Source: Devosia ginsengisoli | GTDB taxonomy: Bacteria > Pseudomonadota > Alphaproteobacteria > Rhizobiales > Devosiaceae | DNA: 64,000 nucleotides | Direction of reading: 5' to 3' | Assembly: GCF_024707105.1 (NCBI RefSeq) | Contig: NZ_JANQAJ010000005.1 | Coordinates: forward strand, 248,001 to 312,000 | Shown here: positions 25,590-35,310 of the stretch, piece by piece | Position numbering within the stretch: position 1 is the stretch's first letter | Layout: each line of letters begins with the position of its first letter | The notes under the pieces: model-generated | What the model saw: the letters and a program-made list of their open reading frames with translations, nothing else | Databases searched by the model: none | What the model was told of the DNA's origin: nothing | Translations under genes and position numbers: made by a program

Positions 25590-25684
25590 CGGGAGGTTGG
25601 CGCGGACGTGTTCCTCGCCAACCGGGTCAGGTCCGGAAGGAAGCAGCCCCAACGAGACCTTCACGGGTCGTTGCCAGCCTCCTA
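25590..25684 (+). ncRNA. ffs: Small signal recognition particle RNA (4.5S)
   Basis: The domain IV core GGTCAGGTCCGGAAGGAAGCAGCC (about 25625-25648) is the universal Ffh-binding site with its symmetric and asymmetric internal loops. The flanks GGGAGGTTGGC (25591-25601) and GCCAGCCTCC (25673-25682) close the long hairpin. The RNA binds Ffh and guides nascent membrane proteins. Its position directly before dnaX is the usual one in alphaproteobacteria. Ends are estimated from base pairing and promoter placement. Confidence 0.93.
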
Positions 25685-25815
25685 CTCAACTGTTCAAACT
25701 TGGCATTTGACGGCGCGGAACGGCCTCTGGCCTTTTGCGGAACCTATGGCATTGCCCTATGGTCGCAGCATGACCCAAGGCAGATTCCCGGCAATACGAG
25801 GCAATGGAGGGCTCG

Positions 25816-27570
25816 ATGGCTGATGCACCGACCTCGCCCTATCTCGTCCTCGCCCGCAAATACCGGCCGCGCGATTTCACCACGCTTGTCGGCCAGGATG
25901 CCATGGTGCAGACGCTGGGCAATGCCTTCGCACAGAACCGCATCCACCATGCCTTCATCCTCACCGGCGTGCGCGGCGTGGGCAAGACCACCACGGCCCG
26001 CATCCTGGCCCGCGCCTTCAACTACGAAGATGCATCCGGCCCCCATCCCACGCTCGATCTGGCGGTCGAGGGGCAGCACTGCCGCGCCATCATCGAAGGC
26101 CGCCATGTCGACGTCATCGAAATGGACGCCGCCTCCAATACCGGCATCAACGACATCCGGGAGATCATCGACTCGGTGAAATACGCGCCGTCCTCGGCGC
26201 CCTACAAGGTCTACGTCATCGACGAAGTCCACATGCTCTCGACCGCGGCCTTCAACGGCCTGCTCAAGACCCTCGAAGAGCCGCCCCCCTATGTGAAGTT
26301 CATCTTCGCTACCACCGAAATCCGCAAGGTGCCGGTGACCATTCTCTCGCGCTGCATGCGGTTCGATCTGCGCCGCATCACGCCCGAGATCATGACGGCC
26401 TATCTCGAATCCATCCTGGGTCAGGAGGGCATATCCTTCGAGCCCGAGGCCCTGGCCATGATCGTCCGCGCCGGCGAAGGCTCGGCCCGCGATAATCTTT
26501 CCCTGCTCGATCAGGCTATTTCCCACGGCAATGGCACGGTGTCAGCGGCGACGGTCAAGGCCATGCTCGGTCTCGGCGACCGCGCCCGCATCATCGACCT
26601 CTTCGAGCAATTGATGGGCGGCCGCATCGGCGAGGCCATCGAGACCATGCGCGCTCTCTACGACATGGGCGCCGATCCGCAGACCCTGGTCGCCGACCTC
26701 GCCGACTTCACCCATCTGGTGACCCGCATCAAGGTCGTGCCAGCGGCGGCCGACGATGTTTCGCTCACTCCCGATGAGCGCCAGCGCGGCGCTGAGCTGG
26801 CCGGCAAGTTGCCCATGCGCGCGCTGACCCGCGCCTGGCAGATACTGTTCAAGGGCTATGACGAGGTCGCTCGCGCCAGCAATGGCCTGCAGGCGGCCGA
26901 AATGGCGCTGATCCGCCTCGCCTATGCCGCCGACCTGCCCAGCCCCGACGATCTCATCGCCCGGCTGGCCAACCAGCCGGCGCCCGCGCCGAGCCTGCCG
27001 CCGCCCAGCGCCCCGATCAATCGCGGCCCCTCCGGCGGTGGTGGCGGTGGCACATCGGCCCTGCGCGTCGAAGCCCCGCGCCCGGTTGCGACCGAAGCGG
27101 TGGCCGCTCAGCCTTCGGCATCCCAGCCGCAGGCTCAGGCTGCGCTGGCGACCGTCGCCAGCTATAAGGAACTGATCGCCCTGGCCGGCGCCAAGCGCGA
27201 CGTGCTGGTCAAGCTCGCCCTCGAAAGCCAGATGCGCCCCATCTCCTTCGAGCAGGGCCGCATCGAAGTTGCTTTGGCCGATGGTGCCGATCCGGGCATG
27301 ATCGCCACGCTGTCCGCCCGTCTCCAGCTCTGGACCGGTCAGCGCTGGCTGGTCAATGTCTCGAGCAAGCCGCCCGAGGGCCTGACCATCCGGCAGGAGG
27401 CCGTGCAGCGCCAGCAGGCGGCCCAGGCCGCCGCGCATGACGATCCGTTGGTCAAGGCTATTCTCGATACATTTCCCGGAGCCAAGCTGGTCAATGTGAC
27501 GGTACGCGATGACGCGACCGCTATTGAGCCCGACCTGCCTCCGCCCCCACCCGAAGAGGACGACGAATGA
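25816..27570 (+). CDS. dnaX: DNA polymerase III subunits gamma/tau
   Basis: A 584-residue clamp-loader ATPase. Walker [10 protein letters not shown] (51-59), VIEMDAAS, Walker B region [10 protein letters not shown] and sensor LKTLEEPP are clear. The zinc-module cysteines of most DnaX proteins are missing except one (C89 in EGQHCRAI), as seen in other alphaproteobacteria. A Pro/Ala/Gly-rich linker near 395-440 leads to the tau C-terminal part. I see no obvious A-run slippage site for gamma. ATG 25816 follows GGAGGG; ATG 25804 would add four residues. Overlaps ybaB by four bases. Confidence 0.93.
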   Translation: MADAPTSPYLVLARKYRPRDFTTLVGQDAMVQTLGNAFAQNRIHHAFILTGVRGVGKTTTARILARAFNYEDASGPHPTLDLAVEGQHCRAIIEGRHVDVIEMDAASNTGINDIREIIDSVKYAPSSAPYKVYVIDEVHMLSTAAFNGLLKTLEEPPPYVKFIFATTEIRKVPVTILSRCMRFDLRRITPEIMTAYLESILGQEGISFEPEALAMIVRAGEGSARDNLSLLDQAISHGNGTVSAATVKAMLGLGDRARIIDLFEQLMGGRIGEAIETMRALYDMGADPQTLVADLADFTHLVTRIKVVPAAADDVSLTPDERQRGAELAGKLPMRALTRAWQILFKGYDEVARASNGLQAAEMALIRLAYAADLPSPDDLIARLANQPAPAPSLPPPSAPINRGPSGGGGGGTSALRVEAPRPVATEAVAAQPSASQPQAQAALATVASYKELIALAGAKRDVLVKLALESQMRPISFEQGRIEVALADGADPGMIATLSARLQLWTGQRWLVNVSSKPPEGLTIRQEAVQRQQAAQAAAHDDPLVKAILDTFPGAKLVNVTVRDDATAIEPDLPPPPPEEDDE

Positions 27571-27890
27571 AAGACATCATGGGTATGATGAAAGCCGCCA
27601 GTGAGATGAAGGGCAAGATGGAGGCCATGCAGGCCGAGCTTGCCGATCTCGTGGTAGAAGGCCGCTCCGGCGGCGGCATGGTCGTGGTCTCGCTTTCGGG
27701 CAAGGGCGACCTCAAGGGCGTCAGGATCGATCCGTCCCTGTTCAAGGAAGACGATGTCGAAGTGCTCGAGGATCTGATCATCGCCGCCCATGCCGATGCC
27801 AAGGCGAAATCGGAAGCCGAAATGCAGCGCAAGATGGCCGAGGTCACCGCTGGCCTGCCCATCCCGCCGGGCATGAAATTCCCGTTCTGA
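27567..27890 (+). CDS. YbaB/EbfC nucleoid-associated protein
   Basis: A 107-residue protein with [53 protein letters not shown] and a C-terminal [12 protein letters not shown], the complete YbaB pattern. It forms a DNA-binding dimer associated with the nucleoid and recombination repair. The start overlaps the dnaX stop (ATGA). It lies between dnaX and recR, the conserved order in many bacteria. Confidence 0.93.
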   Translation: MKDIMGMMKAASEMKGKMEAMQAELADLVVEGRSGGGMVVVSLSGKGDLKGVRIDPSLFKEDDVEVLEDLIIAAHADAKAKSEAEMQRKMAEVTAGLPIPPGMKFPF

Positions 27891-27958
27891 TTTTCACGCG
27901 TCCGGCGCGTCGATGCTAACAGTCTGCTAACCAATTCGGTCCAGGTGCGAACACGAAA

Positions 27959-28555
27959 ATGGCGTCCGGTGGCCCCGAAATCGAACAGCTCATCCAGCTC
28001 CTGGCCCGCCTGCCGGGCCTCGGCCCGCGCTCGGCCCGCCGTGCCGTTCTCCAACTGATCAAGAAGAAGGATCAGCTCATGATCCCGCTTTCGGCCGCCC
28101 TCGACCGCGCCGTAAGTGCCGTCCGTACCTGCGAAATTTGCGGCAATGTCGATACGGTCAGCCCCTGCACCATCTGTGCCGACTCCCGCCGCGCTGAAAG
28201 CGGCATGCTGATCGTGGTCGAAGATGTCGCCGACCTCTGGGCCTTGGAACGCGCCGGCGTCGGCGCCGTCCGCTACCACGTCCTGGGCGGCGTCCTCTCG
28301 CCCCTCGACGGCGTCGGCCCCGACGACATTTCCATCGATGACCTCTTGAAAAGAGCCGTCGATTTCAAGGAGATAGTCCTGGCCGTCAACGCCACCGTCG
28401 AGGGCCAGACCACCGCCCATTACATCACCGACCGCCTTGCCGGCTCGGGCACCAGGGTCACCCGCCTCGCCCACGGCGTCCCCGTCGGCGGCGAGCTCGA
28501 CTATCTCGACGAAGGCACCCTCAGCCAGGCCCTCAAGGCCCGCACCGAAATCTAG
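27959..28555 (+). CDS. recR: Recombination protein RecR
   Basis: A 198-residue protein of the RecFOR gap-repair pathway. A helix-hairpin-helix [20 protein letters not shown], a four-Cys zinc finger ([16 protein letters not shown]), and a Toprim domain starting [16 protein letters not shown] are visible. The ATG at 27959 lies 68 bases after ybaB. The TAG stop shares its last base with the start of a family F repeat. Confidence 0.95.
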   Translation: MASGGPEIEQLIQLLARLPGLGPRSARRAVLQLIKKKDQLMIPLSAALDRAVSAVRTCEICGNVDTVSPCTICADSRRAESGMLIVVEDVADLWALERAGVGAVRYHVLGGVLSPLDGVGPDDISIDDLLKRAVDFKEIVLAVNATVEGQTTAHYITDRLAGSGTRVTRLAHGVPVGGELDYLDEGTLSQALKARTEI

Positions 28556-28610
28556 AGCGTTTCCAGCAAAAGTGGGTCCGGTTTTGCGGTTCGGAAACGC
28601 GACAAACGAA
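28555..28610. repeat. Family F Rhizobiales-type palindrome, copy 2
   Basis: GAGCGTTTCCAGCAAAAGTG...CGGTTTTGC...GGAAACGCGACAAACGAA. The stem matches the 18979 copy exactly; the loop is GTGGGTCCG instead of GTAGCAAACG. It starts in the recR stop codon and ends one base before a convergent stop. Confidence 0.85.
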
Positions 28611-28611
28611 G

Positions 28612-29109
28612 CTAGTGCAGGTCGGGATCAGTCCTGAACTCGTCGCCACCGTCCCAGGCTTCTTCCTCAAGACTTTCGTCTTCGTCCTCGTCATCGAAGA
28701 AGGCCTCGTCCTCATCGCTCTCGATGGCATGCCGGGCGTCCTCGTCATCAGGTGACAGCGCATCGAGCCGGTCGGCCGGATCATTGTCGAAATTGGTGGC
28801 GAGCCCGGCATAGGTTTCCCCGTCGTCGCCATTGGCGATGGTGGCGCTCAATTCATCGATCGCCCGGTCCAGCTCGTCGAGCATGGCGGCCGGGTCCTGG
28901 CCGCCCCAGTCGCCGCTTTCGCGGATTGCTGCCTCGTCGCGCAACTCCTTGAGACGCGCCAATCTTTCGCTGGCCGAACGGTCTTCGCCATAGAGCAGGT
29001 CTTCCACCTCGCTCTGCGTAAAGGGCTGGGCAATGCCCGGCTGGTCGGCATTATCGAAATTCGTGTCCTGCGGCACCATGGTGCCGTGATGGTCGTGATG
29101 CTGCGCCAT
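28612..29109 (-). CDS. Acidic hydrophilic protein of unknown function
   Basis: A 165-residue, strongly acidic protein (Asp/Glu-rich throughout; the last 60 residues contain runs such as SDEDEAFFDDEDEDESLEEE). A His-rich start (HHDHHG) is followed by a helical segment ASERLARLKELRDEAAIRE. No signal peptide, membrane helix or known motif. It stands between recR and rmuC on the minus strand, with normal-looking codon use, so I accept it as a gene. No function can be inferred. Confidence 0.6.
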   Translation of the reverse strand: MAQHHDHHGTMVPQDTNFDNADQPGIAQPFTQSEVEDLLYGEDRSASERLARLKELRDEAAIRESGDWGGQDPAAMLDELDRAIDELSATIANGDDGETYAGLATNFDNDPADRLDALSPDDEDARHAIESDEDEAFFDDEDEDESLEEEAWDGGDEFRTDPDLH

Positions 29110-29177
29110 ATCAGTCTCCCTTGGCTCGATTGACCAAGGCAGAACGCGCGGGAACCCAACCGGTTCGACACTCGTGA

Positions 29178-30593
29178 TCAGGAAAGATCGCCGGGGTCCT
29201 CGTTCACCAATCGCAGCTTGGGCATGTCGTCATCGCCATTCTCCCAGCCGGCCGGAAGCTGCTTGTTCGACTTGGCCCCCAGTTCGCGCAGCATCTCTAC
29301 CTGTCGCACCACATTGCCGCGTCCGGAGCTCAACTGATCCTTGGCTTTGGCATATGCCCGCTGAGACTTGTCGATGGCGTCGCCGACCTGATCCATGGTG
29401 GCCAGGAACCCGGCGACCTTTTCATATAGCGCCCCGGCACGTTCGGCGATTTCCTCGGCGTTCTGGTGGCGCTTTTCGATGTCCCAGAAATTGCGCACCG
29501 TGCGCAGAACGGTCATGAGTGTCGTGGGCGTGGTCAGCATTACGCCCTTGCTCATGCCGAATTCGACCAGCTTGGCATCGTTCTGGATGGCCGTGGCAAG
29601 AGCGGACTCGATAGGCACGAACATCATCACGTAATCGAGTTTTGAGCCGGCGGCGCGGTGATAGCTCTTGTCGCCCAGCGTGGCGATATGCGTCCGCACC
29701 GAAGTGATATGGGCACGCAAATGCTGCTCGCGCAGATCGTCCTCGCTGTTGACGAAGGCTTCGAAGGCGGTCAGCGAGACCTTGGAATCGATCACCAGCA
29801 CGTCGCCATTGGGCATTCTGATCTCGACATCGGTGCGGACGCGATGCCCGTCCTCGCCGGTATGGTTCGTCTGGGTGAAGAACTGCTCGCCCTCACGCAG
29901 CCCCGACTGTTCGAGGATGGTGGAGAGGATCATCTCACCCCAGGCGCCCTGAGTCTGCGAATTGCCCTTGAGGGCGCGGGTGAGGTTCTGCGCCTCCGTG
30001 GTGATCTGCAAATTGCTTTCGACCAGCGCCTGAATGCGCTCCTTCATCGCCGATCGATCTTCGATCAGGCCCCGGTGGAACTCCCCGATCTTCTCGTTGA
30101 GCGGCTTGAGCAGGGTATCGACCTGTTCGCGATTCTGCTTCGTGAAGGTCTCGCTCTGGTTCTTGAGCACATCACCGGCAATGGCCTTGAACTCATCGGT
30201 CATCTGCTGGCGGGCCTCGAAGAACCGCGCCAGATTGGCCTCCGACTGCTTGGTCTGTTCCATCATGCGCGCCCGCAATGCTGACAGTTCCGCATAAAGG
30301 TCGGCGCTTTTGGCGCGTTCGGCATCGATCAGGTCGCCGGTCCGCTCGCGCTCGCGCTGCCCCTGCTGCTCCAGTTCGCGGATGCGGCTGTCCCGCTCGG
30401 CGATCTGCGTCTGGAAATTCGCGCGCAAGTCTTCCGATGCCTGCTGTGCCGCGATCTCGGCCCGTCGACCGCTGGCGCGTATGGATGCGATCAGCAGTCC
30501 GGCAACGAGCAGGGCCGCCAGCGCGGCGCCGCCAAGAATGGCAGCTTGCTGCGTCACGGGAAAATCGCCAAGCACGAAGAGCATATTATCCAT
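29178..30593 (-). CDS. rmuC: RmuC-family DNA recombination protein
   Basis: A 471-residue protein. One N-terminal helix (about 14-34), then a long coiled coil (about 45-170), then the RmuC domain with GNSQTQGAWGEMILSTILEQSGL and DVEIRMPNGDVLVIDSKVSLTAFEAF, the nuclease-like core. RmuC limits inversions at short inverted repeats in E. coli, which is worth noting in a window so rich in palindromes. It diverges from def with a 123-base gap. The first ATG at 30593 gives the complete anchor. Confidence 0.9.
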   Translation of the reverse strand: MDNMLFVLGDFPVTQQAAILGGAALAALLVAGLLIASIRASGRRAEIAAQQASEDLRANFQTQIAERDSRIRELEQQGQRERERTGDLIDAERAKSADLYAELSALRARMMEQTKQSEANLARFFEARQQMTDEFKAIAGDVLKNQSETFTKQNREQVDTLLKPLNEKIGEFHRGLIEDRSAMKERIQALVESNLQITTEAQNLTRALKGNSQTQGAWGEMILSTILEQSGLREGEQFFTQTNHTGEDGHRVRTDVEIRMPNGDVLVIDSKVSLTAFEAFVNSEDDLREQHLRAHITSVRTHIATLGDKSYHRAAGSKLDYVMMFVPIESALATAIQNDAKLVEFGMSKGVMLTTPTTLMTVLRTVRNFWDIEKRHQNAEEIAERAGALYEKVAGFLATMDQVGDAIDKSQRAYAKAKDQLSSGRGNVVRQVEMLRELGAKSNKQLPAGWENGDDDMPKLRLVNEDPGDLS

Positions 30594-30716
30594 CGGCGCA
30601 TGTTAGCGCGATTCGCGTGTTCGCATAATGTTCTCTCTGCGCCGACCACAAGAGTTGACCGCGGCGCGGCAAATACCATATCGAGAGGCAAATCCTTTTC
30701 TGCCGGACCTTTCGAC

Positions 30717-31232
30717 ATGGCTGTTCGCCCCATTCTCGTCATTCCCGATGCGCGCCTGCGCGCCGTTGCCGACCCGATCATCGAGGTCGATGACGAGATC
30801 AAGACGCTGGCCAAGGACATGCTCGACACCATGTACGATGCCCCCGGCATCGGCCTGGCCGCGACCCAGCTCGGCGTGATGAAGCGCATCGTCGTGATGG
30901 ACCTGGCGCCGGAAGGCGAAGAGCCCGATCCCATGGTGCTGATCAATCCCGAGATCACCCATTTCGGCGAACAGATGCAGGTGACCGAGGAAGGGTGCCT
31001 GTCCATCCCCGAACTCTATTACGAGGTCGAGCGCCCCAACGAGGTCACGGTGAAATATACCGATCTCGATGGCAAGGAAGTGGTGCGTGAGGCCGAGGGC
31101 AAGCTGGCCGTCTGTATCCAGCACGAACTCGATCACCTCGATGGTGTGCTCTATATCGACTATCTGAGTCGGCTGAAGCGCGACCGCGTCATCAAGAAAT
31201 TCGACAAGGCCGCCAAGCGGGCAGCGGGGTAG
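30717..31232 (+). CDS. def: Peptide deformylase
   Basis: A 171-residue iron/zinc enzyme that removes the formyl group from new proteins. All three motifs are intact: GIGLAATQ (44-51), EGCLS (92-96) and HELDH (136-140), giving the Cys-His-His metal site and catalytic Glu. The start at 30717 is the family start; the upstream frame is noncoding. It is followed by a family A repeat and then fmt, the enzyme that adds the formyl group. Confidence 0.97.
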   Translation: MAVRPILVIPDARLRAVADPIIEVDDEIKTLAKDMLDTMYDAPGIGLAATQLGVMKRIVVMDLAPEGEEPDPMVLINPEITHFGEQMQVTEEGCLSIPELYYEVERPNEVTVKYTDLDGKEVVREAEGKLAVCIQHELDHLDGVLYIDYLSRLKRDRVIKKFDKAAKRAAG

Positions 31233-31335
31233 TGCCACGCTCTCATGGTTCGACAAGCTCACCATGAGGGCTACTGCTAGGTCGCCGAGTTTCCAGTAGA
31301 CCTCATCCTGAGCCTGTCGAAGGGTGAGGTCGTGC
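31231..31335. repeat. Family A palindromic repeat, copy 2 (between def and fmt)
   Basis: CTCTCATGGTTCGACAAGCTCACCATGAGGGCTACTG followed by a diverged unit AGTAGACCTCATCCTGAGCCTGTCGAAGGGTGAGG. It starts at the def stop and ends just before the fmt ribosome site, so it lies inside an operon. Confidence 0.8.
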
Positions 31336-31349
31336 CTAGGAGTTTGCCA

Positions 31350-32270
31350 ATGCGCGTCGTCTTCATGGGCACGCCGGATTTTTCCGTTCCCACCCTCACC
31401 GAAATCGTCTCTGCTGGCCATGATGTCGTCGCCGTCTATACGCGCGCGCCCAAGCCGGCGGGCCGAGGCCAGGAAGAGCGCAAGTCCCCGGTGCATCTGG
31501 CGGCCGAGGCTTTTGGTATTCCGGTCTATACGCCGAAATCGCTCAAGGGCGAGGCCGAACAGATCATCTTTGCCAGCCACGGCGCCGAGGTGGGCGTGGT
31601 CGTTGCCTATGGCCTGTTGCTGCCAAAACCCATTCTCGATGCGCCCGAATATGGTTGCCTGAACCTGCACGGTTCGCTGCTGCCGCGCTGGCGCGGCGCC
31701 GCGCCGATCCAGCGCGCCGTGATGGCTGGCGACCGGGAAACCGGCGTCATGGTGATGCAGATGGAGGAGGGACTCGATACCGGCCCGGTCGCGTTGATCG
31801 ACATGATCCCCATCGGTCCCGACATGACGGCTGGCGAATTGCATGACCAGATGATGCGCGTCGGCGCCGACCTGATAGGGCGAGCGCTGGCTGCGCTGGA
31901 ACGTGGCAGCCTCGATTTCAAGTCGCAGCGCGAAGATGGCGCCATCTACGCGAAGAAGATCGAAAAGGCCGAGGCCCGCATCGACTGGTCGCGCCCGGCG
32001 GATGAGGTGCATAACCACATCCGCGGCCTGTCGCCGTTCCCGGGCGCCTGGTTCGAGCTGGAACTGGGCGGCAAGCCCACGCGCATCAAGGCTTTGCGTT
32101 CGACACTGGGGCAGGGCGCCGGAGCGCCCGGTACGCTGCTCGACAACCTGACCATTGCCTGCGGCACTGGCGCCGTGCGCTTGACCCAGGTACAGCGCGA
32201 AGGCAAGGGCGCCATGGACGCTGCCACTTTCCTGCGCGGGGCGGGAACCTTGCCGCCGACCGTCAGCTAG
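31350..32270 (+). CDS. fmt: Methionyl-tRNA formyltransferase
   Basis: A 306-residue enzyme that formylates initiator Met-tRNA with 10-formyl-tetrahydrofolate. The start [11 protein letters not shown] and the catalytic N105, H107 ([16 protein letters not shown]) and D143 (EGLDTGPV) are present, with the C-terminal OB-fold domain. ATG 31350 has AGGAG nine bases upstream; a GTG at 31332 is less likely and lies in the repeat. The stop is followed at once by the truA ATG. Confidence 0.97.
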   Translation: MRVVFMGTPDFSVPTLTEIVSAGHDVVAVYTRAPKPAGRGQEERKSPVHLAAEAFGIPVYTPKSLKGEAEQIIFASHGAEVGVVVAYGLLLPKPILDAPEYGCLNLHGSLLPRWRGAAPIQRAVMAGDRETGVMVMQMEEGLDTGPVALIDMIPIGPDMTAGELHDQMMRVGADLIGRALAALERGSLDFKSQREDGAIYAKKIEKAEARIDWSRPADEVHNHIRGLSPFPGAWFELELGGKPTRIKALRSTLGQGAGAPGTLLDNLTIACGTGAVRLTQVQREGKGAMDAATFLRGAGTLPPTVS

Positions 32271-33008
32271 ATGCCACGCTACAAGCTCACCATGGAATAT
32301 GACGGGACCCCGTTTTCGGGCTGGCAGCGCCAGGCCGACCGGCCCAGCGTGCAGCAGGCGCTGGAAGAGGCCATTCACGCCATGTCGGGCGAGGCGGTGA
32401 CTACCCAGGCGGCGGGCCGCACCGATGCTGGCGTGCATGCGCTGGGACAGGTGGCCCATTTCGACCTGAGCAAGGAATGGGACCCGTTCCGTATCCGCGA
32501 GGCGCTGAATTATCACCTGCGGCCCGACCCGGTGGCGATCATTGCGGCAGAGGCGGTGGGCGATGATTTCGAGGCAAGGTTCTCGGCCACGGCGCGGCAT
32601 TACGAATATCGTATTCTCAACCGCCGCGCGCCCGCGGTGATCGAGCGCGATCATGTCTGGCATGTACCCATGGAACTCGATGCCGATACCATGGATCATG
32701 CGGCCAGCCTGATCCTGGGTACTCACGACTTTACCACCTTCCGCTCATCGGAGTGTCAGGCTAACTCGCCTTTGCGGACCTTGGATAAGTTTTCCGTACG
32801 CAGAGAGCTGGATCATATCGTGATATCAGCCAGCGCCCGCAGCTTCCTGCATCACCAGGTGCGCTCCATGGTGGGGTCGCTCAAGCTGGTGGGGGAGGGC
32901 AAGTGGTCGCCATCAGATTTCCGCGCCGCGCTCGATGCCAGGGACCGCCGGCGCTGCGGCGCCATGGCGCCATCTGCGGGGCTCTATCTGACCAGGGTCG
33001 ATTACTAG
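32271..33008 (+). CDS. truA: tRNA pseudouridine synthase A
   Basis: A 245-residue enzyme that makes pseudouridine at tRNA positions 38-40. The catalytic Asp is D52 in [32 protein letters not shown] and [11 protein letters not shown] are further family motifs. It starts directly after the fmt stop with no gap. Its stop interlocks with the stop of a convergent gene: CTAG at 33005-33008 encodes both. Confidence 0.97.
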   Translation: MPRYKLTMEYDGTPFSGWQRQADRPSVQQALEEAIHAMSGEAVTTQAAGRTDAGVHALGQVAHFDLSKEWDPFRIREALNYHLRPDPVAIIAAEAVGDDFEARFSATARHYEYRILNRRAPAVIERDHVWHVPMELDADTMDHAASLILGTHDFTTFRSSECQANSPLRTLDKFSVRRELDHIVISASARSFLHHQVRSMVGSLKLVGEGKWSPSDFRAALDARDRRRCGAMAPSAGLYLTRVDY

Positions 33009-33607
33009 ACCGGCGGTGGGGCCGGGCCGATGATCACGGCCACGACAGCCAGCGCCAGGAACACGCCCACGGCCTGTGAAATGAACAGGATGCCGATCTG
33101 CAGCGCCGTCAGCGTGACGATGAAGCGGCCGATATTGATGAAGCTCGCCAGCGCCAGGATGACCACCAGCACCAGTACGACGAAGCCCAGCGGGCCGAGC
33201 ATGGTCGAGATCAGCAGCAGCACCGCCGAGGCCAGCGTCACCCAGTTGGAGGCGACGAGATAGGGGATGAAGCCATCCTGCCGCCCCATCTGCCGCAGGG
33301 CGACAAAGGCGGTGACCGCCTGGGCGACGAATAGCACGCCATTGATGACGACCGATTGCGTGGCCGCGCCCGCCGGCAGGTCGATGCCCGTCAGCAGCGG
33401 CCCGAAGCCGGCCAGCCCGATGCCGATCACTGTGGCGATGAGGCTGCCGACCAGCCCGCGCTGGCTGAAATCGAAATAGGATGGCGCCTGCCGGCTGCCC
33501 ACCAGCAAAGCCAAGCAGCCACGCGCGGCGGACATCAATTCATCGAGGAAGGTCGTGGTCGGCTGGGCCAAGGGCTTGTCTCGATGATCAGGTGGGAGAA
33601 CCGGCAA
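33005..33607 (-). CDS. Small multi-span membrane protein B of the dap operon (unknown function)
   Basis: About 200 residues with five hydrophobic helices ([77 protein letters not shown], then [29 protein letters not shown]). No family is recognised with confidence. The start is uncertain: TTG at 33607, overlapping the upstream gene by 20 bases, or ATG at 33535, which would give 176 residues. It ends the dapD-DUF805-dapE-membrane A-membrane B operon. Confidence 0.65.
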   Translation of the reverse strand: MPVLPPDHRDKPLAQPTTTFLDELMSAARGCLALLVGSRQAPSYFDFSQRGLVGSLIATVIGIGLAGFGPLLTGIDLPAGAATQSVVINGVLFVAQAVTAFVALRQMGRQDGFIPYLVASNWVTLASAVLLLISTMLGPLGFVVLVLVVILALASFINIGRFIVTLTALQIGILFISQAVGVFLALAVVAVIIGPAPPPV

Positions 33608-34133
33608 TGCTGCTCAGCATGTAGAGCGCCTGTCGCATGGCGACAAGCAGCAGCACGGTCAAAACTGCAAAACCGGCGGAAATGCCGGTATGCCAATCGG
33701 TTGCGGCCCGCGCCAGCCGGTAGAGCAAATAGCCCAGCGCCAGCCAACTCACCATTACTATCGGCCCGCCGATCAGGCTGGCCAGCAGGCCTTCGACGAT
33801 GATGAAACCCATGAGCAGATAGGTGCCGGGCACCAGCACGTCATAGGTCGGCCCGGCGACACCGAGGGCTGTGCGCGTGCCGGCGAGCACCAGTGCCATG
33901 GAAACCAGCGGCAGGGACAGGGCGAACATGCCCGCCAGGATGGCGAACAGGCCGGGTATGTCGGAGCCGATGGCTACGACGATGACGACGAGGAAAACGA
34001 TGAAGACGAAGATGGCCAGCGCTGTCGCCAGGCCTGCCGCCGAACGCGTGAACTGCCCACGCCAGCCGGCATCGCCGCGCAGCAGCAGTACCCAGCCCTT
34101 GGCGGCATTGCTTAGCGCAGCCCAGATTTTCAT
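33588..34133 (-). CDS. Small multi-span membrane protein A of the dap operon (unknown function)
   Basis: A 181-residue protein starting MKIWAALSNAAKGWVLLLRGD with about five helices. It has the same layout as the next gene: a short amphipathic start resembling [12 protein letters not shown], then helices. The two may be distant paralogues. The ATG at 34133 overlaps the dapE stop (ATGA). No catalytic motif is visible. A Yip1-like or transporter-like role is possible but not supported. Confidence 0.65.
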   Translation of the reverse strand: MKIWAALSNAAKGWVLLLRGDAGWRGQFTRSAAGLATALAIFVFIVFLVVIVVAIGSDIPGLFAILAGMFALSLPLVSMALVLAGTRTALGVAGPTYDVLVPGTYLLMGFIIVEGLLASLIGGPIVMVSWLALGYLLYRLARAATDWHTGISAGFAVLTVLLLVAMRQALYMLSSIAGSPT

Positions 34134-35290
34134 GCCGTCACTCCAAAGAAGCGGACCATGAAGGTGCGATAGATATCGGTCAACCCGGCGAGGTCGGCGA
34201 GGGCGATATGCTCGTCGGCCTTGTGCATGGAGGGGCCGACGAGGCCACATTCCACCACCGGGCCATATTGCGCGATGAAGCGGGCATCCGACGTGCCGCC
34301 GCCGGTGGAGAAGTCAGGCTGGCGCCCGGTAATACCGGCAATGGCGGCAGAAAGCAGATCGACATCCTCGCTCAGCGGCGAGAGGAACGACCGTGAAGGG
34401 GCGCCGGCAAGCGCGAAACTTACCGTCGCGCCGGCAGCATCGACGCTGGCAAGGCGCCCGCGCACCCAGTCGACCAGCGTTTCTGCTGTCCACAGGTCGT
34501 TGTAGCGGATGTTGAAGCGGAGGGTGCCGGAAGCGGGGATGACATTGGACACCGCATTGCCGACATCGATCGAGGTGACTTCCAGATTGGTCGCGGGGAA
34601 ATGCTCGCTGCCGCCATCGATCTTCGTATCCAGCGCGGTCACGATCCGCGCCAGCGTGGGCAGCGGATTGTTGGCCCTGTCAGGATAGGCGACATGGCCC
34701 TGCGTGCCCGCGACGGTGATCACGCCCGAAAGCGAGCCGCGGCGGCCGATCTTGATGCTGTCGCCCAGCAGGGCAGCGGAGCTGGGTTCGCCGACAATGG
34801 CGAAGTCGAAATGAAGCTGCCGCTCTTCGGCCCAGACCATCAGCTTGTCGGTGCCGTTGATGGCGTCGGCTTCCTCGTCATTGGTGATGGCGAGCATGAT
34901 CGTGCCGGCATCATCAGGAATGGCAGCGGCAGCGGCGACGAAGGCAGCAATGCCCGACTTCATGTCGGCGGCGCCCCGGCCATAGAGCTTGCCGTTGGCT
35001 TCGCGCGGCGTGAAGGGATCGCTGGTCCAGTTGGCGAGATCGCCTGGCGGCACCACGTCGGTATGGCCGGCAAACAGCAGCCGTCGCCCGCTCTTGCCCC
35101 TGACGGCGAAGAGATTGTCGACGGGGTAGGAGCCGTCGCCCTCGAAGCGCAGGCGATGAACGGTGAAGCCGATGGCGCTGAGCGCGCCATCGAGCACATC
35201 GAGAACGCCTGCCGTCTCTGGTGTGACCGAGGGGCAGGCGATAAGTTGCTTGAGCAATTGGACGGGATCGTCCGCGATAGTCGACGTCAC
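34130..35290 (-). CDS. dapE: Succinyl-diaminopimelate desuccinylase
   Basis: A 386-residue M20 dinuclear zinc hydrolase of the succinylase lysine/diaminopimelate pathway. Ligands and catalytic residues are in place: H76 and D78 (FAGHTDVVPPGD), D109 (GRGAADMKSG), E139-E140 (TNDEEADA) and the C-terminal His in GPSMHKADEH. The start is a GTG at 35290 (MTSTIADD), the only start giving the family length of about 380. It lies 20 bases after the DUF805 gene and overlaps the next gene by four. Confidence 0.93.
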   Translation of the reverse strand: MTSTIADDPVQLLKQLIACPSVTPETAGVLDVLDGALSAIGFTVHRLRFEGDGSYPVDNLFAVRGKSGRRLLFAGHTDVVPPGDLANWTSDPFTPREANGKLYGRGAADMKSGIAAFVAAAAAIPDDAGTIMLAITNDEEADAINGTDKLMVWAEERQLHFDFAIVGEPSSAALLGDSIKIGRRGSLSGVITVAGTQGHVAYPDRANNPLPTLARIVTALDTKIDGGSEHFPATNLEVTSIDVGNAVSNVIPASGTLRFNIRYNDLWTAETLVDWVRGRLASVDAAGATVSFALAGAPSRSFLSPLSEDVDLLSAAIAGITGRQPDFSTGGGTSDARFIAQYGPVVECGLVGPSMHKADEHIALADLAGLTDIYRTFMVRFFGVTA

Positions 35291-35310
35291 GAGATGTCCC
35301 GTCCTCTGGT

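Noticed and set aside
25684..25815. A terminator after ffs (GGCC-TCT-GGCC-TTTT near 25720)
   Set aside because: The stem is only four base pairs; too weak to annotate.
30603..32726. A 707-codon minus-strand frame spanning def, fmt and truA
   Set aside because: It crosses three certain genes and a repeat; there is no protein-family signal.
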